7,144 nt of DNA, from NCBI GenBank assembly GCA_030043255.1, contig JASHYB010000127.1, positions 1 through 7,144 on the forward strand, in the 5' to 3' direction. Below the pieces are notes generated by a model. It ran no database searches, was not told where the DNA came from, and saw nothing but the letters and a program-made list of their open reading frames with translations. This document shows, piece after piece, positions 1 through 6,017 of this stretch. The stretch comes from Thermoplasmata archaeon (GTDB lineage: Archaea > Thermoplasmatota > Thermoplasmata > Lutacidiplasmatales > UBA184). A program made the translations under genes and the position numbers. Within the stretch, counting starts at the first letter, position 1; the number at the start of each line of letters is the position of its first letter.

Positions 1-713
1 CTGCGGCCGGCGATGTAGGCGACCACGGGCTTGGAGAAGCGCTCGGCGATCATCTCCGCCGCCTCCTCCTCCGCGGTTCCTCCGATCTCGCCGACGAGCA
101 CGAGCAGCTCGGTCTCCGGGTCCCGCTCGAACAGCGGCAGCGCGTCGACGAACGACGTCCCGACGATCGGATCGCCGCCCAGCCCGATGCACGTCGACTG
201 GCCGAGCCCGTGCTCCTTGATCCCGTTCACGATCTCGTAGGTCAGGGTCCCGCTGCGCGAGATGACGCCCACGTGCCCCGGGCGGAAGACGACGTTCGGG
301 ATGATCCCGACCTTGGAGGCGCCCGGCGCGGCGATCCCCGGGCAGTTCGGGCCGATGATCCGGGTCCCCTTCGCGCGGGCGTAGTGGTACATCACGAGCA
401 TGTCGTGGAACGGGATGTGCTCCGTGACGAGGACGCAGAGACGGATCCCGGCGTCGACCGCCTCGAGGAGCGCGTCCTTGGCGAACGGCGCGGGCACGAA
501 CAGGCAGGAGGCGTTGGCGCCGGCCTTCCCGACCGCCTCGCGCACGGAGTCGAACACCGGGACCCCCTCGACCTCGCTGCCGCCCTTCCCCGGGGTGACT
601 CCGGCGACCACGTGGGTCCCGAACTCCCGCATCGCGCGGGCGTGCACGGTCCCCTGGTGGCCGGTGATCCCCTGCACGACGACCCGCGTGGCGGCGTCGA
701 CCAGGACCGTCAT
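1..713 (-). CDS. sucD: Succinyl-CoA ligase (ADP-forming) alpha subunit, C-terminus cut off by window edge
   Basis: This is the alpha subunit of succinyl-CoA synthetase, which interconverts succinyl-CoA and succinate plus CoA with ATP formation in the TCA cycle, in the cytoplasm, as a complex with SucC. I translated 237 residues from ATG 713-711. The N-terminal CoA-binding Rossmann domain begins TRVVVQGITGHQGT (residues 9-22) and continues with GGVTPGKGG-like VAGVTPGKGG, YVPAPF-like LFVPAPF, GPNCPG and SRSGTLTYE. The ligase domain follows with GLGGDPI, GEIGGTAEEEAA and KPVVAYIAGR. Alignment from memory with E. coli SucD is close throughout. The phosphorylated histidine (in MGHAG of the family) should lie about ten residues beyond the left edge, so it cannot be checked here. 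The start overlaps the sucC stop by 4 nt (ATGA, 710-713), which implies translational coupling and supports this start. Identity is very secure. Confidence 0.96.
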   Translation of the reverse strand, partial: MTVLVDAATRVVVQGITGHQGTVHARAMREFGTHVVAGVTPGKGGSEVEGVPVFDSVREAVGKAGANASCLFVPAPFAKDALLEAVDAGIRLCVLVTEHIPFHDMLVMYHYARAKGTRIIGPNCPGIAAPGASKVGIIPNVVFRPGHVGVISRSGTLTYEIVNGIKEHGLGQSTCIGLGGDPIVGTSFVDALPLFERDPETELLVLVGEIGGTAEEEAAEMIAERFSKPVVAYIAGR

Positions 714-1843
714 CGAGCCTCCCGGGCGGCCGCGACGACCGCCTCCGCCGACGCCCGGAGGTCCGGCACGCTGGTCACCCCGGCCGCCCGCAGGATCGCG
801 ATCCCCTCCGCCTCGTTGTTGCCGCGGATCCGGGCGACCAGCGGGAACCGCTCGTGCGGCGGCACCGACCCGAGCGCGGTGACGAGGCCGTTCGCGACCG
901 TGTCGCAGCGCGTCACGCCGCCGAAGATGTTCAGGAACACCGCCTTCGGCTTCGCCTGGGCCATCAGCAGGAACGCCTCGGTGACCTTCTTCGGGTCGTC
1001 GGTCCCGCCGAGGTCGAGGAAGACCCCCGGGGCCCCCCCGAACTCCTTCAGAACGTCGAGGGTCGCCATCGTCAATCCGGCGCCGTTGGCGATCACCCCG
1101 ATGTTGCCGTCGAGCTGGACGAAGGCGATCTCCTTCTCGCGGGCGAGCTCCTCCAGCGGGGTCCGGTCGTCGTGCAGCGCCGCGTACTCCGGGTGCCGGA
1201 ACGCCGCGTCGTCCTCGATGATCACCTTGGCGTCCAGCGCGAGCAGCTTGTCGCCGACGACGGCGAGCGGGTTGATCTCGACCAGCTCGGCGTCCTCGCT
1301 GTCGTAGAGGCGGTAGAGCGCCGTCAGCAGCCGGTCCAGCTCGCCGGCGAGCGGGCCGGCGACGCCGAGGGACCGGGCGGCCCGGCGGCGCTCGTAGGCG
1401 GCGAGGCCGGGGAACGGCTCGATCGTCTGGCGGTCGATCTGCCCGGCGTCGACCGACTCGATCTCGACCCCCCCGCGGGCGCTGGTCATCAGCAGCGGCA
1501 GGCGCGCGGTCCGGTCGAGGGCGAAGGAGACGTACAGCTCCCGGCCGATGGCGACCTTCTCCTCCACGATCACCTCGCGCACGGTCTCCCCGGCGAAGCG
1601 GCTGCCGAGGATCGCCGCCGCCGCCGACCGCGCCTCCTCGGGGGTCGACGCGAAGCGGACCGCCCCGCCCTTGCCGCGGCCCCCGGCGAGCACCTGGGCC
1701 TTCAGCACGCAGGGCAGCGGGACCTCGCCGGCGCGTACCGCGCGCTCGACCTCCTCGGCCGAGGCGGCGACGCGCCCCCGAGGCACCGGCACCCCGTACT
1801 TGCGGAACAGCTCCTTCCCCCGACCCTCCGTCAGCTTGACCAT
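710..1843 (-). CDS. sucC: Succinyl-CoA ligase (ADP-forming) beta subunit
   Basis: This is the nucleotide-binding beta subunit of succinyl-CoA synthetase (377 aa; E. coli SucC is 388). The N-terminal ATP-grasp domain starts MVKLTEGRGKELFRKYGVPVP. It carries LKAQVLAGGRGKGGAVRF (residues 47-64), the GGVEIE motif (124-129), EINPL (189-193, Mg ligand Asn191) and LDAK (203-206, Asp205). The C-terminal flavodoxin-like domain has LDGNIGVIANGAGLTM (244-259), LDLGGTDDPKKVTEAF and NIFGGVTRCD (305-314). The reading frame stays open far upstream, but family similarity begins exactly at ATG 1843-1841, so the upstream part is an artefact of high GC. The start lies 32 nt after the coaBC stop. A TTAA at 1876-1879, overlapping that stop codon, could give sucC its own promoter with a leader of about 8 nt; otherwise it is read through from coaBC. 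The stop overlaps the sucD start. Nucleotide preference (ATP or GTP) was not determined. Confidence 0.96.
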   Translation of the reverse strand: MVKLTEGRGKELFRKYGVPVPRGRVAASAEEVERAVRAGEVPLPCVLKAQVLAGGRGKGGAVRFASTPEEARSAAAAILGSRFAGETVREVIVEEKVAIGRELYVSFALDRTARLPLLMTSARGGVEIESVDAGQIDRQTIEPFPGLAAYERRRAARSLGVAGPLAGELDRLLTALYRLYDSEDAELVEINPLAVVGDKLLALDAKVIIEDDAAFRHPEYAALHDDRTPLEELAREKEIAFVQLDGNIGVIANGAGLTMATLDVLKEFGGAPGVFLDLGGTDDPKKVTEAFLLMAQAKPKAVFLNIFGGVTRCDTVANGLVTALGSVPPHERFPLVARIRGNNEAEGIAILRAAGVTSVPDLRASAEAVVAAAREAR

Positions 1844-1873
1844 GATGGACCGCGGCCGCGAGCCGGGGGCCCG

Positions 1874-1880
1874 TCTTAAC
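1874..1880 (-). promoter_or_regulatory. Possible internal box A for sucC, overlapping the coaBC stop codon
   Basis: The minus strand reads GTTAAGA; the TAA is the coaBC stop. TTAA (1876-1879) is centred 34.5 nt before the sucC ATG, the same spacing as at the ZIP-like gene, and predicts an 8-nt leader. The stop codon alone could explain TTAA, so this is weak. Confidence 0.3.
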
Positions 1881-3237
1881 GGTGGCCCGCGTCTGGCCGT
1901 GCCGACCCGCGCGAGCGGCTCCGTCGGGCCGCGCCGGCAGCGCGGCGAGGAGCGCGCTGGGCGCTCGGGGGACCCGTCGCGGGACGGAGCTCGGTCGGGG
2001 GGACCGGGTCGTCGGCGAGCTCGCGGCCGAGGTCGTCGAGCAGCTTTCCTGCGACCTCCGCCTTGGGTCCCCGGAGCCACCGGCGGGGGCCGCCGAGCGG
2101 CAGCACCAGGACGTTCGCGTCGGAGGCCCCGACCGTCTGGACGTCGTTCGCCACGACCCAGTCCGCGCCGGTCGCCTGCTGCAGGCGACGTCCCTCCTCC
2201 TCGAGCGCCTCGGTCGACCGTCCGGCCAGGAGCTTGAAGGCGACCAGCCGGCTCGGGCGGGGGGCACGCCGCCGAAGTTCCGGGAGCACCCGCGGCGCCG
2301 GACGCAGGGTCAGACGGAGGGTGGGGTGGTCGCGGGAGGCGATCTTGCCCGGCTCGGCGTCCACGGTGTAGTCGGCGAGCGCCGCCGGAACCCATACCGC
2401 GGCCGCGCCAGCGAGCTCGCTCGACCGGCGGCCCGCGAGCTCGACCAGCTCCCGCACGGACCCCCAGGGACGGACCGTCAGCCAGGCCGGGATGGGGACG
2501 TTCAACGCCCCGGCCCAGAGGACCACCTCGGCCCCCCGGTAGTAGGCCTGCTCCGCGAGGGCGACGGCGGTTCGGCCGGAGCTGTCGTTCGTGATCGAGC
2601 GCACCGCGTCGATCGGCTCGCGCGAGGCGCCGCCGACCACGACGACGCGGCGGCCGACCCACGGGCCCCTGGCGAGCCGGTGCAGGACGGCGGCGGCGAC
2701 CTCCTCCGGCCCGGCAATCTTCGCCTCCCCCTCGACGTTCGGGCCGAACAGGATGCCCACCCCCCAGGATCGCAGCTTCTCCAGGCTCTCCTGGACCGCC
2801 GGGTTGCCCGCCATGAACCCGTGCATCGCCGGCGCGAGCAGGACCGGCACGTGCCCGCCCAGCGCCACTGACGCGAAGGAGGTGACGGGCGTGTCGTCGA
2901 TCCCGTGGGCGATCTTCGAGATCGTGTTCGCGGTCGCCGGGGCGATCAGGTAGAGGTCCGCCTGGCCCTCCCCCGGCCCGAGCAGCGTGACGTGCTCGAC
3001 GTTGCCGGTCAGCTGCACCACCGGCGGATGGCCGGTGGCGAACTCCAGCGCCTCCGGCGTGATGATCCGCGTCGCCTCCGGGCTCATCACCGCCCGGACC
3101 TCGGCCCCGTGGCGCAGCAGCTCCCGCACGATCTTCGGGACCTCGACCGCGGCGATCGAGCCCGAGACCCCGACCAGGATGCGCCGGCCCTCGAGCAGGC
3201 GCGTCGTGCGTCCTCGGATCGCTCGGCTCGGGTGCAT
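1876..3237 (-). CDS. coaBC: Bifunctional phosphopantothenoylcysteine decarboxylase / phosphopantothenate-cysteine ligase
   Basis: This fused enzyme (453 aa) makes 4'-phosphopantetheine for coenzyme A. CoaB joins cysteine to 4'-phosphopantothenate and CoaC decarboxylates the product with FMN. CoaC (about residues 18-190) shows the flavoprotein start RILVGVSGSIAAVEVPK, the probable catalytic His82 in NVEHVTLL, APATANTISKIAHGIDDTPVT (99-119), and PAMHGFMAGNPAV (136-148), the archaeal counterpart of the bacterial PAMN motif. The flap reads EGEAKIAG, without the Cys of E. coli Dfp. CoaB (about 194-408) shows VVVVGGASREPIDAVRSITN, DSSGRTAVALAEQAY, ALADY, Lys298 in GKIA, LVAFKL and VVANDVQ. A tail of about 45 residues (410-453) is Arg/Pro/Ala-rich and outside the family core. 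ATG 3237-3235 is the first Met ahead of the CoaC domain. Its promoter is unclear: TTAA at 3297-3300 lies 61 nt upstream and an A/T patch at 3276-3280 lies 41 nt upstream. sucC follows 32 nt downstream. Confidence 0.93.
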   Translation of the reverse strand: MHPSRAIRGRTTRLLEGRRILVGVSGSIAAVEVPKIVRELLRHGAEVRAVMSPEATRIITPEALEFATGHPPVVQLTGNVEHVTLLGPGEGQADLYLIAPATANTISKIAHGIDDTPVTSFASVALGGHVPVLLAPAMHGFMAGNPAVQESLEKLRSWGVGILFGPNVEGEAKIAGPEEVAAAVLHRLARGPWVGRRVVVVGGASREPIDAVRSITNDSSGRTAVALAEQAYYRGAEVVLWAGALNVPIPAWLTVRPWGSVRELVELAGRRSSELAGAAAVWVPAALADYTVDAEPGKIASRDHPTLRLTLRPAPRVLPELRRRAPRPSRLVAFKLLAGRSTEALEEEGRRLQQATGADWVVANDVQTVGASDANVLVLPLGGPRRWLRGPKAEVAGKLLDDLGRELADDPVPPTELRPATGPPSAQRAPRRAAGAARRSRSRGSARPDAGHR

Positions 3238-3294
3238 CGTCGCACGGAGCCGGGATCGGGACCCTGCGCTCCGACCTTTCGGGAGCGGCCGCGC

Positions 3295-3303
3295 CGTTAA
3301 AGC
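3295..3303 (+). promoter_or_regulatory. Box A (TATA-like) promoter of the HAD gene
   Basis: CGTTAAAGC stands alone in a very GC-rich divergent spacer. The TTAA core (3297-3300) is centred 26.5 nt before the ATG at 3325, which is the spacing expected for an archaeal box A feeding a leaderless mRNA. Read on the other strand it is GCTTTAACG and could also serve coaBC with a leader of roughly 35 nt. Confidence 0.55.
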
Positions 3304-3324
3304 GAGCGCCGGTTCCCCGGTCCG

Positions 3325-4179
3325 ATGGCCCCGGGTGCGATCGACCGGTCGACCGGCTCCGAGCCGGTGCCCGCCGAGCCGCTCCGCGCGCTGCCGGTCG
3401 TCGGGCCCTCCGTTCCCTCCTCGGAGCTCGCCCCCCGGCCGCCTCGAGCCCCGCCGCGCCCGGTGGAGGTCGCGCGGGGGGTCGTCCTGTTCGACCTGGA
3501 CGGCACGCTGCTCGACGACCTGCCCCTGATCGCCGACGTCGCCGCCGACGTGATGCAGAAGGCCTTCGGCACCGATCCGGAGGAGGCCCGGATCCACTAT
3601 CTCGCGACCACCGGCATGCCGTTCGAGGCCCAGCTCGCGCAGCTCTATCCGCAGGCGAGCGCCCCGGTGCTGACGACCGCCGCCCGAACGTTCCACCAGC
3701 GCAAGGTCACGGAGGCGTACGCCCGGGCGAAGCCGTTCCCGGAAGTGCCCAAGCTGCTGAAGACCCTCGCCGCGGCCGGATGGAACCTGGCCGTGACCAC
3801 CGGCTCCGAGACCGAGATGGCGGAGCTCCTGCTCGAGCGGGAGGGGCTCCGCTACTGGTTCGACGACGTGCTCGGCTCGGCGGAGGGGACCAAGCGCGAG
3901 CACCTCGCCGAGTACCGACGACGGTACGGCACGTCGAGGATGTTCCTGGTCGGCGACTCCCGCTTCGACATGGAGGCGGCGCACGAGGCCGAGGCGGTGA
4001 CCGCGCTCGGCCGGGCCAGTTCGCTGCGCGGCTGGACGCTGACCCCCGAGGACCTGACCCGATGGGGCGCGGCCTGGGCCGCCTTCTCCCTCGGGGAGCT
4101 CCCCGGGGTGCTCGACCGCCTCAGCCGGCCCGCGGCGCGCCGCCGGTCGACGGCGCGCCGTCCGGCCCGAAGCCGCTAG
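3325..4179 (+). CDS. HAD-superfamily hydrolase (phosphoglycolate phosphatase-like), C1 cap
   Basis: This is a predicted cytoplasmic phosphatase of the haloacid dehalogenase superfamily, 284 aa from ATG 3325. All four HAD motifs are present: motif I FDLDGTLLDD (nucleophile Asp57, acid/base Asp59), motif II AVTTGSE (Thr158/159), motif III Lys190 in GTKREHL, and motif IV GDSRFDMEAA (210-219). The segment from about 65 to 145 is helical and fits a C1 cap as in phosphoglycolate phosphatases; the substrate cannot be told. The first 46 residues are Pro/Ser/Arg-rich and precede the fold, so GTG 3463 (residue 47, PVEVARGVVLFDLDGT) is a rival start. I kept ATG 3325 because a TTAA box lies 26.5 nt upstream of it. 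The C-terminus is a basic ARRRSTARRPARSR tail. The gene is divergent from coaBC and its stop is 2 nt from the 3' end of the opposing tRNA-His. Confidence 0.85.
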   Translation: MAPGAIDRSTGSEPVPAEPLRALPVVGPSVPSSELAPRPPRAPPRPVEVARGVVLFDLDGTLLDDLPLIADVAADVMQKAFGTDPEEARIHYLATTGMPFEAQLAQLYPQASAPVLTTAARTFHQRKVTEAYARAKPFPEVPKLLKTLAAAGWNLAVTTGSETEMAELLLEREGLRYWFDDVLGSAEGTKREHLAEYRRRYGTSRMFLVGDSRFDMEAAHEAEAVTALGRASSLRGWTLTPEDLTRWGAAWAAFSLGELPGVLDRLSRPAARRRSTARRPARSR

Positions 4180-4181
4180 GG

Positions 4182-4288
4182 TGGGGCCGGGACCGAGAGT
4201 TTCCCGCCGCAGGGTTCCCTGCGCCGATTTGAACCCGGGTCGAGGGATCCACAGTCCCCCAGGATAACCAAGCTACCCCATCCCGGCC
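4182..4288 (-). tRNA. tRNA-His (anticodon GTG), interrupted by a T-loop intron
   Basis: Every arm can be placed by hand. The acceptor is GCCGGGA (4287-4281) paired with TCCCGGC (4192-4186), seven perfect pairs. Base 4288 encodes the extra G-1 and base 4185 is C73, the pair that marks tRNA-His; CCA is encoded at 4184-4182. The D-arm is GGGTAGCTTGGTTATCCT, with G10-U25 and a weak U13-U22 position. The anticodon stem GGGGA/TCCCT encloses loop CTGTGGA with anticodon GTG (4252-4250). The T-stem CCGGG (4238-4234) pairs with CTCGG (4197-4193) only if 29 nt are removed from the T-loop, restoring TTCAAAT. The mature RNA would be 75 nt plus CCA. Six consecutive T on the coding strand (4319-4314), about 28 nt upstream, may be its box A. 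A standard scan may call it poorly or miss it because the T-arm is split. Confidence 0.9.
4199..4227 (-). other. Archaeal tRNA intron (29 nt) at position 59/60 of tRNA-His, with bulge-helix-bulge
   Basis: The insertion separates A59 (4228) from U60 (4198). It folds into a bulge-helix-bulge. The outer helix is the T-stem. The 3' bulge is A-C-U, with the cut after C at 4199. The four-position central helix UUCA/GGAA has three pairs and a terminal A-G mismatch. The 5' bulge is A-A-U, with the cut after A59. The inner helix CGGCGCAGG/CCTGCGGCG has eight pairs and one G-G mismatch and is closed by loop GAAC. Both cuts then fall after the second nucleotide of a 3-nt bulge, as archaeal splicing endonuclease requires. 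The boundary could slide by one base, since U occurs at both ends, without changing the mature tRNA. The folding was done by eye. Confidence 0.82.
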
Positions 4289-4311
4289 ACGAACCCCGAC
4301 CGGCCCCCCGG

Positions 4312-4320
4312 ACAAAAAAG
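4312..4320 (-). promoter_or_regulatory. Possible T-rich box A of tRNA-His
   Basis: On the minus strand the sequence is CTTTTTTGT, the only strongly A/T-rich run in the spacer between the tRNA and the small membrane-protein gene. Its six T (4319-4314) are centred about 28 nt before G-1 of the tRNA, a plausible distance for an archaeal TATA-like element. It is not a TATA consensus, so this is tentative. Read on the same strand as the upstream membrane-protein gene, it could instead be a U-tract terminator for that gene. Confidence 0.4.
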
Positions 4321-4361
4321 CTTGGCGCGGACCGGTCGGCGCGCTCGCCCGCACCCGCTTG

Positions 4362-4607
4362 CTACGGGGGCCCGCCGGGAGGAGGCGGACGGCCCTCTTC
4401 GGCGGCCCGCAGCCATTCCCTGCGGAACGCCCGGGCGTCGCGTCCGACCTTGACGAAGAACGCCCCCAGGCCGACCGCGATCCCAGCGGCCAGCCAGGCG
4501 CTCCAGACCACGTACCCGGCTCCGGAAAGCGCCAGCCCCAGCCCGAGCAGCACCCCGAGGGCGATCACGGCGCCTCCTCCGACGTAGAAGACGGTCTCGC
4601 GCAGCAC
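4362..4607 (-). CDS. Small two-helix membrane protein of unknown function
   Basis: This 81-residue protein is not recognised. After a short MLRET start it has two hydrophobic Gly/Ala/Leu/Val-rich segments, about residues 6-29 and 32-53, that fit a helical hairpin in the membrane. A basic and acidic segment follows (KVGRDARAFRREWLRAAEEGR), then a Pro-rich end (PPPPGGPP). By the positive-inside rule the C-terminal tail is likely cytoplasmic. The start is GTG 4607-4605, 15 nt after the stop of the methyltransferase gene on the same strand, so the two are probably co-transcribed. A GGCGGG stretch 5' of the start could be a weak ribosome site. The gene ends 74 nt before the tRNA. Reality as a gene is supported by composition and spacing rather than by homology. 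Confidence 0.68.
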   Translation of the reverse strand: MLRETVFYVGGGAVIALGVLLGLGLALSGAGYVVWSAWLAAGIAVGLGAFFVKVGRDARAFRREWLRAAEEGRPPPPGGPP

Positions 4608-4622
4608 GGTCGACCCGCCGGT

Positions 4623-5324
4623 TCAGCGGTACGCCCAGACGACCGCCTGGCCGAAGAACCGCCAGGGCACGCCGACATGCGGGAACCTCGCTCGTCGCAA
4701 CGCCGCCACTTCGGCGTCGACGGTGCAGGGGTGGTCGAACCGCTCGTGCTCGTGCCAGACGACCTGCGGACTTCGGTACGGCCCCCGGGGGGAGCGCCCT
4801 CCGAACTCGGAAGCGGCGATCTGCGCGTAGCGCGTGTCGAAGACCGGATCCTCCGGCAGGTGGTCGTCGCCGTCCCCGAAGTAGCCGCCCGGCGTCAGCG
4901 ACCGGGCGATCCGCCGGAACAGCGCCCACTTCTGCTGGTCCAGCAGGTGATGGATCGCGAGGGCGGAGACGACCACGTCGTACCGCCCCTCCCAGGCCGC
5001 CTCCAGCCGCCCGGCCCGCAGCTCGACGCGGTCGAGGAACGGGCGCAGGCGGCGCCGGGCGGCGGCGATCATCTTGGGCGAGACGTCGAGCCCGACGACC
5101 TCCGCCTGCGGGAACGTCTGGAGGACCGCCGACGTGAGCGCGCCGGTGCCCACGCCCAGCTCCAGGACCCGGAAGCTCCGGGTCGGCAGGAACGGGATCC
5201 CGCGCACCAGGGCCCGGTGCAGTTCGGTGTACCCCGGCATCGACGCGCGGGCGGTGCGGTCGTACCCCGGGGCCTCGCGGTCGAACTCCTGCCGCAGCGA
5301 CGGCGTCGCCCCGGACCGGGACAT
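4623..5324 (-). CDS. Class I SAM-dependent methyltransferase
   Basis: This 233-residue protein is a Rossmann-fold methyltransferase that would move a methyl group from S-adenosylmethionine to an unknown substrate. Residues 1-50 are helical (LRQEFDREAPGYDRTARASMPGYTELHRALV), as in Methyltransf_25-type proteins. Motif I is VLELGVGTGALT (53-64), with acidic Asp80 in VVGLDVSPKMIAAAR. Motif IV is YDVVVSALAIHHL (115-127), with the HH usual in small-molecule methyltransferases, followed by IARSLTPGGYF (139-149). An acidic stretch GDGDDHLPEDP comes next, and the C-terminus holds HEHERFDHP and FFGQAVVWAYR. The reading frame is open much further upstream, but ATG 5324-5322 starts the fold and has a box A (ATAT, 5348-5351) centred 25.5 nt upstream. 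The small membrane-protein gene follows after 15 nt. The substrate cannot be inferred. Confidence 0.88.
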   Translation of the reverse strand: MSRSGATPSLRQEFDREAPGYDRTARASMPGYTELHRALVRGIPFLPTRSFRVLELGVGTGALTSAVLQTFPQAEVVGLDVSPKMIAAARRRLRPFLDRVELRAGRLEAAWEGRYDVVVSALAIHHLLDQQKWALFRRIARSLTPGGYFGDGDDHLPEDPVFDTRYAQIAASEFGGRSPRGPYRSPQVVWHEHERFDHPCTVDAEVAALRRARFPHVGVPWRFFGQAVVWAYR

Positions 5325-5344
5325 CGCACCGGCACGGGCTCCGG

Positions 5345-5354
5345 ACCATATCGG
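5345..5354 (-). promoter_or_regulatory. Box A promoter of the methyltransferase gene
   Basis: The minus strand reads ACCGATATGG. The ATAT core (5348-5351) is centred 25.5 nt before ATG 5324, the position for a leaderless transcript. It is an isolated A/T island in the divergent spacer between the methyltransferase and the 189-residue gene. Confidence 0.55.
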
Positions 5355-5412
5355 TTCGCGTTCGAGCCTCCCGGCCGTCCCCGGCGTCCCGTCGGTCCGC
5401 CGGCGACCCGCC

Positions 5413-5421
5413 GCGTTAAGT
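5413..5421 (+). promoter_or_regulatory. Box A promoter of the 189-residue gene
   Basis: GCGTTAAGT holds one of only four TTAA tetramers that I found in the window. The core (5416-5419) is centred 25.5 nt before the GTG at 5443. This matches the HAD and methyltransferase promoters, and it fixes the GTG rather than upstream ATGs as the start. Confidence 0.55.
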
Positions 5422-5442
5422 GCCGACCGCCAGTGCTGCGCC

Positions 5443-6012
5443 GTGGCGCTGACCGCGCTCTCGGCTGTCGACGCATCGGCGCTGCGCTGGCTCAAGACCG
5501 CGGAGCGCCCGGTGGCGTTCTCGCTGCGGGCCGGCGACGCCGAGCTCGCCCAGCTCTCCTGGGTACGACCGGGCGGCTCCCTCGCCACCGCGAAGACCGC
5601 CGACGCCACGTGGACGCTCAAGCGCGCCGGCTTCCTGCAGCCGACGATCCTCGTCCGCGACCCCGTGGATCCCCAGGCGGTCGCGCGCCTGACGGCCCAT
5701 CTGGCGCGGCACGAGGTCACGCTGGGCAGCGGCGCGACCTACCGGCTCCGACGCGTCAGCCACCTCATCCCCGCCTGGCGTCTGACGACCGACCGCGGCG
5801 AGGAGGTCCTGCACGTCGAGCCGGTGCCGGAGGGCCGAGCGCTCGGGGCCGGGGCGGTCGTCGTGTCCTCGCCGAACACCCCCGAGGTCCTGCTGCTGCT
5901 CGTGCTGAGCTGGTACTTCATCGTCCTGAGCTGGTTCGAGGACGAGGCGGTCGAGACGCTCGCGCCGTTCGAGGGCTTCGACCCGCCGCTCGCTCGCGGC
6001 GGGTCCGGCTGA
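5443..6012 (+). CDS. Hypothetical protein, possibly tubby C-terminal/LURP-one-like fold
   Basis: This is a 189-residue protein without a motif that gives a function. The start is GTG 5443, chosen because box A (TTAA, 5416-5419) lies 25.5 nt upstream; the same frame is open further upstream, but that part lies under the methyltransferase and its promoter. Residues 20-145 alternate polar and hydrophobic positions like many short beta strands (for example TWTLKRAGFLQPTILVRD at 56-73, TLGSGATYRLRR at 93-104, AWRLTTDRGEEVLHVEP at 111-127). A strongly hydrophobic helix, EVLLLLVLSWYFIVLSWF (148-165), follows, then a short acidic and Pro/Gly tail. A beta barrel around a buried C-terminal helix is the layout of tubby-like and LURP-one proteins, and the TWTLKRxGFxxP pattern recalls them. 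The single helix could equally be a membrane anchor. The gene converges with the zinc-ribbon gene 5 nt downstream. Confidence 0.75.
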   Translation: MALTALSAVDASALRWLKTAERPVAFSLRAGDAELAQLSWVRPGGSLATAKTADATWTLKRAGFLQPTILVRDPVDPQAVARLTAHLARHEVTLGSGATYRLRRVSHLIPAWRLTTDRGEEVLHVEPVPEGRALGAGAVVVSSPNTPEVLLLLVLSWYFIVLSWFEDEAVETLAPFEGFDPPLARGGSG

Positions 6013-6017
6013 GGCCC

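Noticed and set aside
210..1879. Long plus-strand frames opposite sucD and sucC
   Set aside because: Composition is typical of GC-rich shadow frames, and the opposite strand encodes unmistakable SucCD.
1844..2662. N-terminal extension of the sucC frame
   Set aside because: It is low-complexity sequence overlapping coaBC on the same strand in another frame; SucC similarity starts at 1843.
3238..3984. N-terminal extension of the coaBC frame
   Set aside because: It is antisense to the HAD gene, which has all its catalytic motifs; the extension has no recognisable domain.
4204..4227. Hairpin near the HAD stop codon read as a transcription terminator
   Set aside because: It has no T-run on the plus strand and is fully explained as the inner helix of the tRNA intron.
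4273..5349. 358-residue minus-strand frame overlapping the methyltransferase
   Set aside because: It is Arg/Pro/Gly-rich with no motif, and it overlaps both the methyltransferase and the membrane-protein gene in a different frame, as well as the start of the tRNA.
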